Part shown: positions 13,301 to 28,300 of the stretch, in pieces
Numbering within the stretch: the stretch's first letter is position 1
Layout of the letters: each line of letters opens with the position of its first letter
Assembly (NCBI GenBank): GCA_035578905.1
Contig: JAQJVL010002188.1
Span: forward strand, 1-64,000
Length of the DNA: 64,000 bases
From: Stictocephala bisonia
Taxonomy: Eukaryota > Arthropoda > Insecta > Hemiptera > Membracidae
Reading direction: 5' to 3'
The notes under the pieces: generated by a model
Database searches by the model: none
Told to the model about the DNA's origin: nothing
What the model saw: only the letters and a program-made list of their open reading frames with translations
Position numbers and translations under genes: made by a program

Positions 13301-16300
13301 AGAATCAGATAAATTTGATTGTGATGACTCAGATAAAATCTTTATTTGTTTGGGATGTGCACTCTCTGTTATTTTTTATCTGTCTCAGACTGATTTATTC
13401 CTCAAATTTTATATTGTTTACAAGTTTTGTGGACAATACCGTGTACACAGGTGACATACGGGACATCGACAGATCATTTTAAAAGGTGAAAATCATAAAA
13501 ACCCGATTGAGGTCAACTTTGAGAACTAACACATGTATATTCTCCTTTTTATGAAGGTAGAGAGAGACATATTTCAACAATTAAACAAAAATACAGTTAT
13601 CGATGAAGTTGCTAAGACCAGCACAGAACTAAACAGCAAACTCATAATTTAATTGTACTTTTGTAGTATCAATTGTCAGTTTAAAACAGGATATTTATTT
13701 ATAAGAATTCAATTTTGTTTTATTAAACTGTTTTGACTAAAAATGCATTTTATCTTTCACCTAGCCACATTTATAAGTATTCATGGGTAAAGTAGTGCAA
13801 AAAATCATTGTTAGGCACAAAATTGTGTACACGAATTAGTAGTTTTTGTGGCATGCAAGGAACCCCATATTTGGTTTTGGCCGAGGGCCTCACACGGAGC
13901 CAGGCCACCCCTGACTGATACACAACACTATTTACAAACAATCCACTGTAGACATCAGTAGCACTTTATCAATACAGTCCACAACAATCAAGTTACTGTA
14001 GAGTTTAGTAGCGCTTTATCAATAAATTCCACAACACAAGTTTCTGTAGAGATTTAATTTAACTCACTAAATTAGGTAAAGTTTGAAAAATATTTCCACG
14101 AACTCACTAACAGAACTATCTCCACTGAACTCTTTCTCTGAATTAACTCCACTGAACTGACTAACTTGAGTGAATTCTTCTAGTGAACTAACTTTCTGAT
14201 CTGACCTTATCCTGAGAGGTAGGAATACAATTTTTACAACTAATTACTTCTGCATACCAATTATATGTTACACATTGCCAAACTCATTGGCTAAACAATG
14301 GATCAAAATTTATATTCAAGATTTCCATAGTTTCTTCCATATATTAATTGTATAATAGTTGATAGGAAGAGTAGCAATTATTTGTGATGTTTTGATTTAT
14401 TTTAGCTCTTCCCATACTTTTGAAATATGATTTATATTTCATGTGTTACTATTAAAAGTAGTTAACCTAACTATGTCTTAATCAGTGACGTTCCACATAT
14501 AGGAAGTGACGAAATTCCTACATCTACTTCTGAAACACTAAGACACTATAAAGTAATATATTCACAAATAACTTGTTGAATAGTTGGATATGGAATGTCA
14601 ATGCTTGCGAGTGCACATATGCAATAGGCAACACATTGTTGGACATTAAAATCATTCCTCACTTCAATGGTACCACAACATTCAGTGGCCACAAAACAAA
14701 CTTACTACCACTTACTTGCGCGACTCACAAATGCAGACAGTTGTGGGAAACTGCTTAAAACCTCCTCTCAAACCTCATATTTGCTCAGTTCTGCCATGAT
14801 GTGGCCTTCCCCTTACAATTCCATCTACCGACGTTAACCAATATGTCCATGTTTGTTTTTTTTAAAATTTATTTCACATAGTTTACTTCGTTAAACAATA
14901 ATAGTCTTGAAAAAAATAGTAAAACTACTTTTTTTAGCTTGTATTATAAAATTCATTATAGTTAAACAACAAGGCTTACAAATTTCAGAATTAGTCGTTG
15001 TTTCTGCATATATAATCAGCAAAATAAAACTAATCATCTTAAAATAAAATATATTGGAAATTATTAATACTAAACAAATTTGTAATATGTATTTTTGAAA
15101 GAAGGCTTTTAAAGAAGTGCACCTGAGAGTCCTTGATAATGCATCTGCTATCATTTGCATCTGCTTGATAATGATCTAGATGCTTGCTATAATGCAATAA
15201 ACGTTTCCAAACTGAATACAAACTAGAGGTTCAGTTATTGTATACTGTAAATACATTATTTTTCTGATTCAAGAGCAAATATAAAAAAAATTATATAGTC
15301 AAAATATTATTTAGAAAGTTTTAAATAAAGCTATTTTTAGTCTAAACTCCCAAACATTTTCGTGGTGATTCCTCAGACTCCCCCTCTCATGAGGGGTATT
15401 TCCTACCCCCACATTCCCTGGAGCTCCCTAAATATACACAAATATATGAAGTGCCACTGACTGACATAATATATAAGGAAAAGTAAAATGAATAACTAAT
15501 ATTAATGTAAATGTTCTAGGATTTCCACACAATTGACTTGGAACCTTTTATGCATGCTGGAACCAACATTACAGGTGTTCGACTGTTTGATCCCAAAAGC
15601 CCTCAGGTGCAAGAGATTTTGGAATTTTGGGCTGAGCGACAGACAGAAGATGCTAAAGAAATTACTGAAGAAAACCTAACGGTGAAATTTCATTACTTTT
15701 AAAAATTATTATCTATTGTGAACAACGTACTTAATACTTCCACCGCTAAAACAATTGCAGGAAAAATCTAAATTGGCAGCCCTTTAACACGTTTACTAAT
15801 GAAATAGCTCAACATTATTAATTTATACTCTAAAATTGTTGCAATAATAAACACTTACCATTTGGCTTTTGAAAAAATAGCATATGGTTCAAATTGAAAC
15901 CTATACGGAATAAGTTTTTTTTGTTTTTGGCAAAATGTTTACTGGCCTTTGGTGACCCACAATGTACCCATGACTGATCACTACAGTATTTATTAGTCCG
16001 CTTACATTTATTTAGTCTTGGCTCAGTCACCAATGGCCATACACAGTTAGTTCATTTTTCCATTCTAATTTAATACTACATTATTTACACATATATACAA
16101 TTCTCCACCAGAACCAATCAATGAATTTATGAAATACTGTCATGGTACTTATCAAAACAAAGTGCAAAGAAAAAGTCCGGTTTTATCTCCTCATGTTTCA
16201 CAAATGTACATTGTTATGATATATTTATATTTTTGTAGCAAATTTATCAAGTCTTTCATTTTATTCTATAGCTGGAATTCCTCTCAGAAATTTATTCAAT

Positions 16301-19300
16301 ATAATGAACTGATTTGTATTACGGTATATATTTTGGACTGGTGACAAAGTTGTTTGCAGGTGGCAGAAGTTTTCTGATTACATCATTTCAAAAAACCTTC
16401 AAAGTCACCTGGTGACAAATACATAGGATATAGGGCATGAGAGTCAAGTAGTAACACTTGTAGAATATGTGTGTATACTATTTCATTAACAGGTAAAAAG
16501 TTTGTTAATGAACTGTTTGTTAAAACACCTATAAATTAGAAGAATATTTTGAAACCATTAAAACTTACCTTATGCCATAATGTGATTAAGACCATAATAG
16601 ATTAAATAAATCTATTTGTACAGTAATCATACCTCTCAACAATACTGATTAGCAGCTACAATGCATTTATTTTGATAATGTACATTACAATTGTGTATGT
16701 TCTTGAAGGAAATAAAGTCTTGCATTTTTAATCTTACAGAGGATCAGGAAAGGTATATATTATTGTCATCACTTGTGATTTTTGAAGATGTTCTGCATAA
16801 TATTAATCCATTATCTTCCTTCATAACTTTACAGACGAGATATTGAATTTCAAGCCATATCGGAGAACTGATGGAACAGTTTCTTTCTTGATAAAGACAT
16901 TCATTTAGAAGATATGTATTATTTTTATTTGGTTCTTCACAAGCCATTGATCAATCATTTAAGGGTACAATTATTCAGTTGTCTGTTATTTCCTCAATGT
17001 TTATAGGCAGAAATGGCGATGATTCACGATTCTGTGGTGTTGTATGCCAAAGCGGTGGATGAGTTGTTGAAGAGTCATGAATTGGAACCCAAACCTCTGA
17101 GTTGTGACGAAAATGAAAACTGGGAACATGGTTACAGCATCATCAATTACATGAAAGTGGTATGAATATGTAGTATATTTTAAAACTTCATGTTTCTGGA
17201 CATTTTAAAATGAACGTTTTATTTATATCTAATTTTGTAAAACACTCCATTTTAATTTCTAAATTTTGTTAATCATACTCACAAGTTACAGCAAGAGTTA
17301 GCAGCCTGGTTTTAACTTATTGGATACAATTCTTATATATTAGCTGATAAAATTATATCGAGCCTGATAAATTTCTCAGAATATTTCTTAGTGCTGTTCC
17401 GATGGTCTGAAATTTTTCAAATGCTGTTTTAGCTTTACACATATATATTTAATGGATAAAATATTAAATGTGAGTATTGAATTAAATTTTCAGATATCTA
17501 AAAATCAAACTAAATAAATTTGTTTGACAATTTTCAATTGCAGACTGAAGTGACAGGACTGACTGGCTTGATAAAATTTGACCATGAGGGGTTCCGGTCC
17601 AATTTTGAGTTGGACATAATTGAACTGACATCAGAGGGAATAGTAAAGAAAGGCATTTGGAACACCACTCTTGGAGCAAATCTAACCCACTCGATTCCAA
17701 GTGAGGAAGAGGCTACGGGGAACAAGGATCTGAGAAATGTAACATTCATTGTGATGATCTCACTGGTAAGACTTGTTTCCTGTGGAACAAATTATATAAG
17801 ATCGTTAGTTAATTAAAATAACACATACCTGATTTGAATGTTTGACACCTAAGTTTAATGAAAATTTATATTAGTTTCATGTTAAAATATAAAAATCAAG
17901 CATCTACAGATCTAGGGTTTTAATGAAACATTAAATACTATCAACTATTGTATAGCCTTGAGAAATAATGGTACCTATGAGTAGTTCTCCAAATTATGCA
18001 CATGTAATACCAAATATAATCAGATATTGCAAGTAAACTGATGTAGCAGATAATTGAGGAGGTTAGTAGTGATGAATGCAGATTTGGTTAAAGTGACTGG
18101 TTGCTGTCATAGATAACAAGTGTGATAGACAGTCGATATCAGGCTGAGGTGATACTCATTCCTGTTTCCTTTCAAAAATGTCATACAGAATACTGCATAT
18201 CTAGGAGCTACAGCTTACATTTGATCTGCTGATGTATCAATTCTTGAAATACTACATAGGTCAAGATTGCTCTGGTATTAGGAATAAAAGCCACACATTT
18301 GCTTTTATTTAAATTCATGTAGATAATTCGACTCCAATCCAGAATTCACTACAGGTTCATCTGTGACGATGAATGGAATAAATGTCACTAAAAATGTCGA
18401 CATCATCTGTCAACATTAACATTAAATTAGCTACTCATCACTAAATAATACAAATTTTTTTAAATATATTTCGATTTAATTTCTAAAATCATTTTCAATC
18501 CCTTCTTCATAAAACAAAATTATTTTATGTTTGTTGATTTTGAAGCAGGGATTGAAAATTATTTTAGAAATTAAATCGAAATATGTCTCAAAAGTTGTAT
18601 TATTTAGTGATGAGAAGCTAATTAATGTTAATTCTAATATAATGTATCACCATCACGAAGAAGAATGACAAATACCGTAATGAATTATCTGTGAAGACCA
18701 GTTAGGATCCATCCAACAGACCACCCATTTCACAAACAGGCAAAACAGTAATATCTTTTCGCTAAGTATGCAAAACCATGGCAAACACTTTAGTCTATTA
18801 ACATGCAACAGAACAGGAATGCAGAACTTACAAAACATGGAACAGAATAGCTAAAAAGCTGTTCTTTAAGATAGCATCATTTTAAAGCTGAAACAATTTA
18901 AAAGTTTTCCTATAGTATTGGAAAAAGTTTAAACAGATATTTCTTGTCTTTAAAGTTCTTTGTTGGCACTGATTAATTCATGATTTGTGAGTCATTGTAA
19001 CACTTTGAGTGTTTACTACAAGTGTCCAGGGGTTTTAAACGCTTGAAGCATTGGAAATCTCCAAAAAGTTAACATCTTGATATTTCCTGTCAAAAAACAT
19101 ATGAATTATTACTTTACGAATGATACTTTAGATGATTGGAAACTGTAATTTTGTAGGTCGACCCTCACGTGATGCTGAAGGAAACAACAACACACCTTGT
19201 GGGCAATGAAAAGTATGAGGGAATGGGAATAGATGTGATTCATGAACTGTCGTTAATGAACGGCTTTAACTATACATTTCGGGAACAAGAAGATGGTAGC

Positions 19301-22300
19301 AGTGGTAACCCAGACAAAGTTACTGGCAAATGGAACGGAATGATTGGGAAGGTCATATCAGGGGTGAGTTTGTTTATTTTGTACTGAACAAAGGTAAAAA
19401 ATAACGTTTTCAATCTTATCAGTTGTATTGAATACATGAAATAGTTAACATTAGTGGATAGTAGCAATGAAGCAAAAATAGATAGGGGGTCAGACTTTCT
19501 AAAGTAGACGAAACAACCCGATAAGCAGGATGGGTTGAGAATTTCTGCCATGTACCCCTCTCCCAACCTAATGCTATAGTCCGCCATTTTCTTTATCTCT
19601 CATTCTCATGTCATTCTGTACTCTTCCCTCTCTGTCTTACTGTAGGCTGTCATTGCAACAAGCTCAACCTTGCGGTAACTGTGCCAAGATAGCAAAATCA
19701 GAAAAAGTTACTCCACTTACTTTTTACTTTGGCTTTTCACTTTGTATAGGTGTGTATTCATTGATAGTAGTTACTTCCAAATAAAGTTTCATGAAACAAT
19801 CTGATAGAATCATGGCATAACCATATTTTATAATGTACAGTACTTTCACTGAATACAGTTAAAAGTAAATTTGTTAATCTTAGGGATTCTATGTTTTAAT
19901 TTAATAAGGACTTATTTTAAACCTAAAATTAAATTAATATTAATTCAATTGATTTAATTTTTAGGAAGCTGATTTAGCAATTGCTGATATCACAATAACT
20001 CGTCAACGCGAAAAAGATGTGGATTTTACCATGCCATATATGCAGTTGGGTAGGTACGATGAAATCATATTTTTCTGCTGGATATGAAACAATTTTAAAG
20101 TACTCTTATTAATTTTAATCCTTTTATGATAATGCAATGAGTTAAACTAACATAGTCCAATAAATTAAATCTGATTAAATTAAATCCAAAAATTAAATCA
20201 GACAATCCAATAAACTAACTAACAGGAATGAGAGAAACTCCATCGTATTTCAATCATTACATATTTAGTTAAATGGTAGGAAATGTCATACACACCTAAT
20301 AACTGATTTCCCAAATATTATAGAAACTATGACATGTCACTGGATTGGTTAAGATGTTTTATTACTTAATTATTTGGATATTCATTCTAAACAATTAGAC
20401 TATGATTGGAAAACAGTTCATTGAATAAAGCATTAAGTTATCAAGGCACAAAGCTCTTGTAGCTTTCATTTTATAACAAATCAAATAGTTTTTCTTTAAT
20501 TAAATTAGTTTGAATTCCACCTTTTTCTAGTGATACTCCATGTAAACAGGCTTCCATGACTAAAAGATTTGTTTGAACTACCTATTTCATGTTACTTTCA
20601 CAGAGATATTTGAATGCCACTGGTCTATATTCAGTCCAACACAGTGCAAAACACTGCAAAACAGTTTTCTATTAACCCTCTATAGTGAGGGACTAAAGAT
20701 AATGCCAGTGGTCTTGAAATATCTCCATAATTGCTTTATTTTTTTATCTTGCTTTTTTACATGTTTGTCATTTTCAAAGGACTTATCAAAAGGCATTTTT
20801 AAATTACAGCCCAAAACAGAACCTGTATAATTCAGGTGCTTGTTTTAATGTGAAAAACTACTGTAATTAAAGTTCAAAGTTACCACAGCAGAAAAAATTA
20901 TTCCACCTAATCATTCAAATTCAGTAATGATTTAAAATTGTTTTATATTATCAACTCCATTCTCGTTTTTTTAATGACAGAAACTATTTCCAGGAATTGG
21001 TATTTTGTATAAAAAGCCACAAAAGGCCCCCAGCTTGTTTTCTTTCATGTCACCGTTCAGCAATGAAGTATGGCAGAGTGTGATCGCAGCGTACGTAGGT
21101 GTGTCCTTCCTCATGTATGTTGTAGCCAGGTGAGTTGTTAACGAAAATAACTTAAATTTAGAAAACTAAATAAAGATGGAAACAAAAAACTTAATTAGTG
21201 GTTGAAGAGGGAGGACCTGGCCATTGGTTTTACTGTTGTATAAAGAGGGTTTTATCATTTAAAATTAATATTGAGACTGCTATTCAAACAACAACAAATA
21301 ATTATTATAAATTTAAGTTACAATAACATAATTTTAATTCATAGTTCGAAATATCACATTCATGGAAGGCAAAACTTTCTTCGGTATATTCCATGATTCA
21401 ATTAAGTTTTAATATTTAATTGTTTTGATTTTCATTCTTTGCAGTTCCCTCACTGTGAATGAAAACTAGTTCATCAAATAAAGCCTCAAGTTATCAAGGT
21501 GTAAAAGGTCTTTTAGTTTTCATTACACAACAAATAAAATACCTTTTCTTTCTTTTAATTAGCTTTAATCCTAGTATTAACTTGTTTTAGAACAAAATCA
21601 TTTTGTGAATAAGAAGCTATTATAATTTTTATTCTTAGTTAGTAACCTACTTAATTATTCTTGGATAGTATAAAACATTTAAACCTGTATCATTCTTCAA
21701 GCTCGATTCTTACTGGATGGAAATATAATTTAATGTTATAAGATTAACAAATACTAAAGTAAATAGATTTTAATTGTGTAAGGCCTTTCAGTAACAAAGT
21801 TACCATCTTCAGACAACCAAACTATAACCAAACCAGACAACCAGTTTGGTTATAGTTTGGTTGTCTGAAGATGGTAACTTTGTTACCGAAAGGCCTTACA
21901 CAATTAAAATTTATTTACTGGAGTATTTGTTATTCTTATAACATTAAATTTAAACCTGTTTTGTATTTTATTTTGATAAAGTAAAAATGAACATCAATGA
22001 ACATGTTAATAACATTTTAGACACAACAATAAAATGTTGTAGTGTTGTCAGTTGCTCTATGTCCATCAATGAAGGATCATAACTCCATTTGCAGAAAGGG
22101 GGGAATAGATTGTTATTTATATATTCAAAGGAATCAGCTGATAACAAACGCTGTTCATAACTGTCATTCGGCTACTAATCAACCAAACTTTCTAAGGAAT
22201 AGGCTTCTTTAGTTTATAATACTGACTATATTCACTCACACTCTCTCGAAATCCATATTCGCCCATATCTTGATGATCGGTATCTCAAGAATAAGTCAAT

Positions 22301-22305
22301 AAATG

Positions 22306-22341
<36 letters not shown>

Positions 22342-25300
22342 AATTACTTTCTTGTAGGAATGATAACGGTTGGAATTTTCAGTAAATAAAAGAAATTAAA
22401 ATATGTTGCTTGTAGGCTACTAAGAATTTGGCAAAGTTTGTTGAAGGTAAATATGAATGACTTGGGTTGGAAAAAGTGCAAGTTAAGTGCTTTAAAAAAC
22501 TTATGTGTTTTTAAACTTATATATCATGCATATACAAGAAATACATTTAGTAACAAATAATTAAATCATTAAATCTATGTCTCTTGATGTCATACCATTG
22601 GAATCCTTTAATCTCAAGATAAGCTTTTCTTTCAATGAATTCCTCAAAAGGGTTTTATTTCCATACTTCAACTATCCTATTTTTCAGTATTTTAATTTTC
22701 AGAATCAGCCCAAAAGAGTGGACAAATCCAAATCCTTGCATTGACGATGAGGATCTTGAAGAATTGGAGAACCAGTTCAGTCTGAACAACTCTTTTTGGT
22801 TTGTTACTGGTTCCATCATGCAGCAAGGTTCTGAGCTTGCTCCAATGTAAGTTTAAAAGTAAGGTTTTCATGGTATAGGAATAAAATACAACTTTTTTAA
22901 TATTTGTATTATGCCAGTAGATTTTGTATGTTAATCTGATAAAGTTAGTCTGAAAAGAAGGTTTACATTCATAAAAAGTTATATTGATTAACAAAAACAA
23001 CCATGAACAGATTTTATTATCCTGCTACACAATTGATAATACATACTTAGATGATCTGCACAGAGGTTTAAAATAAAGTGATGGAAAGTATTTCCTTGTA
23101 AATAGTAACAATAATAATTACAATTAGTGTACATTACAACTTGTTACATTTTCTTACAAATTCTGTCATATATTTCTTCTTGTATTGTTCAAAGTTCCTG
23201 TCTAGCTTGATGTATTAACTTTTATGCATTGTAATTTCAGGAAAGGGATGGTTACTGTTATGTGATAAACGCAGGGAAGTGATTTGACACTTAGAAATGG
23301 GAAACATTCATTAAACATGTATATTTTAACACATTAATAGTAATTTGTTTACTTACTTTTACTTACAAAACTGGAAATCGCTTGTTGTCAAATGCCATAC
23401 ATTTCGAAAGTCAGCAAACTATAATTAGAAATAAGGTACATTTTAAAAATTGGTTAAAAGTTCAGTTCTGGTTCTTTTTTAATGACAACCTCCTCCATTA
23501 TAAAAAATGTGACTGCTCATGTTGACATTGTTGTATTTTATAAAACATAAATAAAGTTAGTAAATGTCAGCAATTTATGCAAATTCGCAGTTCAGTGTCC
23601 ACACGTTTGCTTGCATCAGTCTGGTGGTTCTTCACTCTGATAATTGTGTCCTCCTACACCGCCAATCTGGCTGCCTTTCTGACTGTGGAACAGAACCAGG
23701 AGATCTTCAAAGACGTACATGGTTTAGCGGATCAGAGTCCAGATGCTCCAGTCTTCGTCAAATATGGTGCCAAGGCTGGTGGAGCCACTGAAGGCTTTTT
23801 TAAAGTAATATACCCTTCAATATTTTTTTATTTTAATTAGATAATGCTAATATTAAAAGAATACTATATTAGGAATTCACATACTTGTTCCAAAGTCTAA
23901 TGGTTAATAAAAACTTTGTTAATGATTAATTGTATACATTTTCCTAGGCATGAGCTGAGAGTGGAAAGTCAAGTAAAATTTTAATGTATTGCTATATTTT
24001 AGAGGTAAGGCCCACTGTACTGCAAGTTCAGAACAAGGTTAGTCACATACAAAAATTATAGAGTTCAATTATTATTAGTATATTAGACATTTAAGATTCC
24101 CTCTAATCTAAGTATGGCAAGCGTTCATCGAAATATATCACATTATTAACAGATAATATTATAATAATAACCCTGTAAATAATCTTGGGCGAGCCGGTGA
24201 CCGAGAGGTCTAAGGCGTCAGGACTTTGAGCTTGTGTTAGAGATAGCGCTGGTTCGAATCCGGCCTAGACTGGAAATATTTAACAGTAATATTCACCTTC
24301 TACTGTAATGGTTCGCCCCCTTACTCTGTCTGAATTAGTTCCTTGCACAGATCAATAGTCTATGAGGGATGGGCAGAGTAAGTTTAAGAAGGAGATCGGC
24401 CTCTCCTTAAAAAAAAAAAAATATTATGTTCTTGTGACTTTTATCATTGTTTCTGATTTCCATGCTTGGTAGTTGGCAAGCATCAATAGCAATATATCAG
24501 AATCAATAGCACAGAAGTGGTAGGACGTAGGGCCAATAGAACTGTATATGTTAGGACTAGTGAGTAACTAATTAGGAAACAATTTTGGTTTGAGACAATT
24601 ATTTCTTAAGATATTTTGAGAATCTTTCATTTATGTAATCCAGCTAAAGACATATTTAAGCTAGTTATTTTGTAGAAAATCATTTGAGGAAAGAAGGCTG
24701 TTTGGGGTTAATAGTCAAATTCATTGGACTTTATACTAAAAATAAAAATTAATCTCGGCTATCCAATAGAGGTAAAGTATAGTAATAGAATAACTAGATT
24801 CTATATTTTAGTGACAACTAGATCAAGGTGCATCTTGTAAATAGTATTGATAATACTTTGACACTGTTGTTAATGGAAAATATAGATTCTAGTTATGACA
24901 GCAGCTGCTTGAGCCTAAGATAGTACCGTAATAGAATCTCTTTTTCTTGCTTGAGTTTTATACGCAGTAGTTTAAAAGATTTGGAGCTTTGAAGATTTTC
25001 CTAAAATTTTTGAATTACAATGAAAATATATTTGCATTTGCTAACAATATAAAAATAAAATAGTTTAACACTGGATGAGCAGCCAAATAGATTGTTCAAG
25101 TTATAATAATGTAGAATAATATATGTATCTATTCAAAAATTTGGAATTGTTTTACAAACTCTTGGTAAATTGATACATTTTATCAATCCCTAGTATTCAG
25201 TTGAAATTGTTATTGGAAACAAGTATTGGTGAGCTAGTGTAGTTTGAAGTTAGGCTGTTTTTCCTTATAATAAGAGTAAAAACTCAAAATGGAGAGCCAA

Positions 25301-28300
25301 ATGAAAAATGTGCAACAAAAAATTGCTTGAAAAATATTGTTGGTATTAAATGAAAAATTTGTTTGAATGTAAAGCATTTTGGGGTGTTGGTTAGTGTGTT
25401 TAGTATTGAAGAGAATTGCTTAATTTATTTTTAATTTTAAACTATGTTATAGTGTATAAAATTGCATTGTGTTTGTTTAGTATATGCTGGATATGCATGA
25501 ATTATTTATCAAAATATGTTTTCAAATGAGTATTTAGAGGAATAATATAAAATTAATCCATGTGTGACAGTCATCCAACCACTCGACGTACCAGAAAATG
25601 TGGCAGTACATGCAGGAAAACTACAATGATGTGATGACCAAGTCCAATAAAGAAGGTGTGGATAGAGTGTTGAGTGAGACAGAGGAGTATGCCTTCCTTA
25701 TGGAGTCAGCATCCATTGACTACGAGGTACAGCGGAAGTGCGACCTCCGCCAAGTGGGCAACCCTCTTGACAACAAGGGCTATGGCATCGTCATGCCCAA
25801 GAGTAATTATTAATATAGTATTACGAATCGTTTTGTGTAATTACCTACTGTACTATGCTACAACAAATTTAACACAATCAAAGTGCCAAGTAGTCTAGAT
25901 ATTTGATAATTAGATTATTATAAAATATATTAAGTTTTGTTATTGATACCTGAAGTATAAATATCTTGCAGAATTTATATGTAGGCATGATAAATAATTT
26001 TAAAAACTTGCATGGACATTGTTTTGTAGCACACCAGTTGCAAATGTGAATGAATTTAATTGATCAGAAATACAATTAAGATCTGTCACTAAAGTTATTT
26101 GTTGGTGATGGAGTTTCATATTAGTAAATTTGTTGAAGATTTCCAACACTTTGAGTGTTTTTAAAACCAACACAATGACTACACTAAATCATCTACAATC
26201 ATCACACTTATTCGCCCGTATCTCTATGATTAGCGTCTTAAAAATTAATAATGAATAATTTTGACTGGTATAATTCATACTATAAAACTCCTATTGTCTT
26301 CAGTTGCTACTAACTACCTTATCCAACCTATGAAACTAATACTGAGACACATCCCGGAACACTCACAACATTAAGCTATCAACTTACAACCAAAAATAAG
26401 GACAATTCACTCCAGCATCCATCAAGCTCCTGATGCCAGTGCCCCTGAATCCGCTTTACCTTATCCTCCGGAACACTAACTTGAGGGCTTGTCATAAGGA
26501 AATACCAAACCAACAAGATTTTATCAGAATAGAACATAATTTTTGTTTAATCATGGGATAATTTACACATTTACAACAAAAAACACCTCCCCCTCACCCT
26601 TCACTTCTTACCAAGTCCATCTAGACATCACCAGGAGGAAGTTTCCCCCACCATTCATAACGTACAAGAATTAAGTTGGTGATTGATGTTTGTGGTAAGT
26701 TTAGCCTGTGAGTGCAGTGGTTCGTGATTGAGGTCCGCCACATAGTGGAGTTGGCAAATAATACGCTGCCAACTAAGTTGGATTTTTCACTATTTAATCA
26801 TTTGCCTGTGTATTGTTGGTTGATAACGTGTATTTTGTTTTTTGTATTGTATATTTTTTCATAATTGTTTGTATCTGTAATAGTCAGTAAGAAGATTCGA
26901 TTTTATGAGAAGTGTATGATCATCTATAAGCATATAACGTTTTAAGGGTTTTCTCATTGAGTTTTATATGTAGGATAAGAAAGTAAGTATCACTTGAAGA
27001 CGACTGCCGAAATGTTGTGTTAGTTTTAAAAACAGTCAAAGTGTTGGAAATCTCCAACAAATTTTACCAATATACCTGTTTCCATGAAATCTTTTATTCC
27101 TTCTATTTACTTTACATTTCATAAGTGATCTTTTCCTCCAAATCTTGAATTACTCTTAATAGTTTATTTTCTCCTTCATTTGTGTTGATGCTAAACATAT
27201 AAAGTTTAGTAGATGACAAAATTAAAATACATTTTTCAGTCGTGAATTACATTTACAGCGAAGGAAAATTAATTGTTTTTCACAAACTTGTTGGCATAGT
27301 TATTGTTTATTTCATCGAGAGTATCTATTTATATTAGGAAAATTAGTCTAGTTAAAAAAAACCTGACATGGAACAACAACCCAGCCCCTGTGTCATTTTA
27401 TCTAATTTACTTAATAACTTTTCTATTCACATTAAATTGTTTGTCCTTATTTTTAACCTGCCTTGTTCCTTGACAGTCCGTTTTATCTTTATAGAATTGA
27501 AAAACTGAGGCTTCAGGCCATGGAAAGAAAAATTGGTGAAGCAAATCTTGCAATCACCCTGCTCTTCCTAAAAGAGTCTTAAGAATAGTTTAAAAATGCA
27601 CTGTGTGAAGTATGGTGGATGTAATTGTTACCTTTGCACCCGTAACTTCATATGTTATACATTATGTAAGGGAAGTAGTAACGTCGTAACTGACGTAGAG
27701 TAGTGGGTGGAGGACTGTCAGTATTTGTGTTCAATTACATGATGCTTTAAGAATTTCTGTTCTCTTATAGCTAAGGGTTTGGTGGTGACTATTCACTGAT
27801 TTGTTAAAGTATGTATTTTAATTAAATGTAAAATTATTTAAAATTTACATCCAAAGGCACAAAAGAGGAAGGTAACTTGAAAATTGAATCTAGAGTTAAA
27901 CATATAAAATATACTCGTAGATTGTTTTATTAAATAATATTAATTGATTTTCATCGTACCGATTTTTAGAAGCTTGGTTCAGAAATATACTGAGCAGCAG
28001 TGTGATAAGACTTCAGGAGAAAGGCAGATTTCTACAACTGTACAAGAAGTGGTGGAAAGAGAAGCGAGGAGGAGGTGCATGTGATGTGAGTTGAAACTTG
28101 TTTTAAATTCAATTGTTAATTAAACAACAATAATTTAATTCAAACTGGTACACATCAAAGTGCTTACATTCATTCTTACATATGAGACGCCGACACAACG
28201 TTGTTGGTATTTTAAGGCGAATATGAATGGTTATATGAGTGTAGGATGAGTGTGGGTGAGTGTAGTCTGGTTACTAACTGAGTTCAACTATTCCTCAGAA

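Noticed and set aside
24186..24275. Functional tRNA gene
   Set aside because: A and B boxes are present, but the acceptor stem does not pair and a SINE body with A tail follows.
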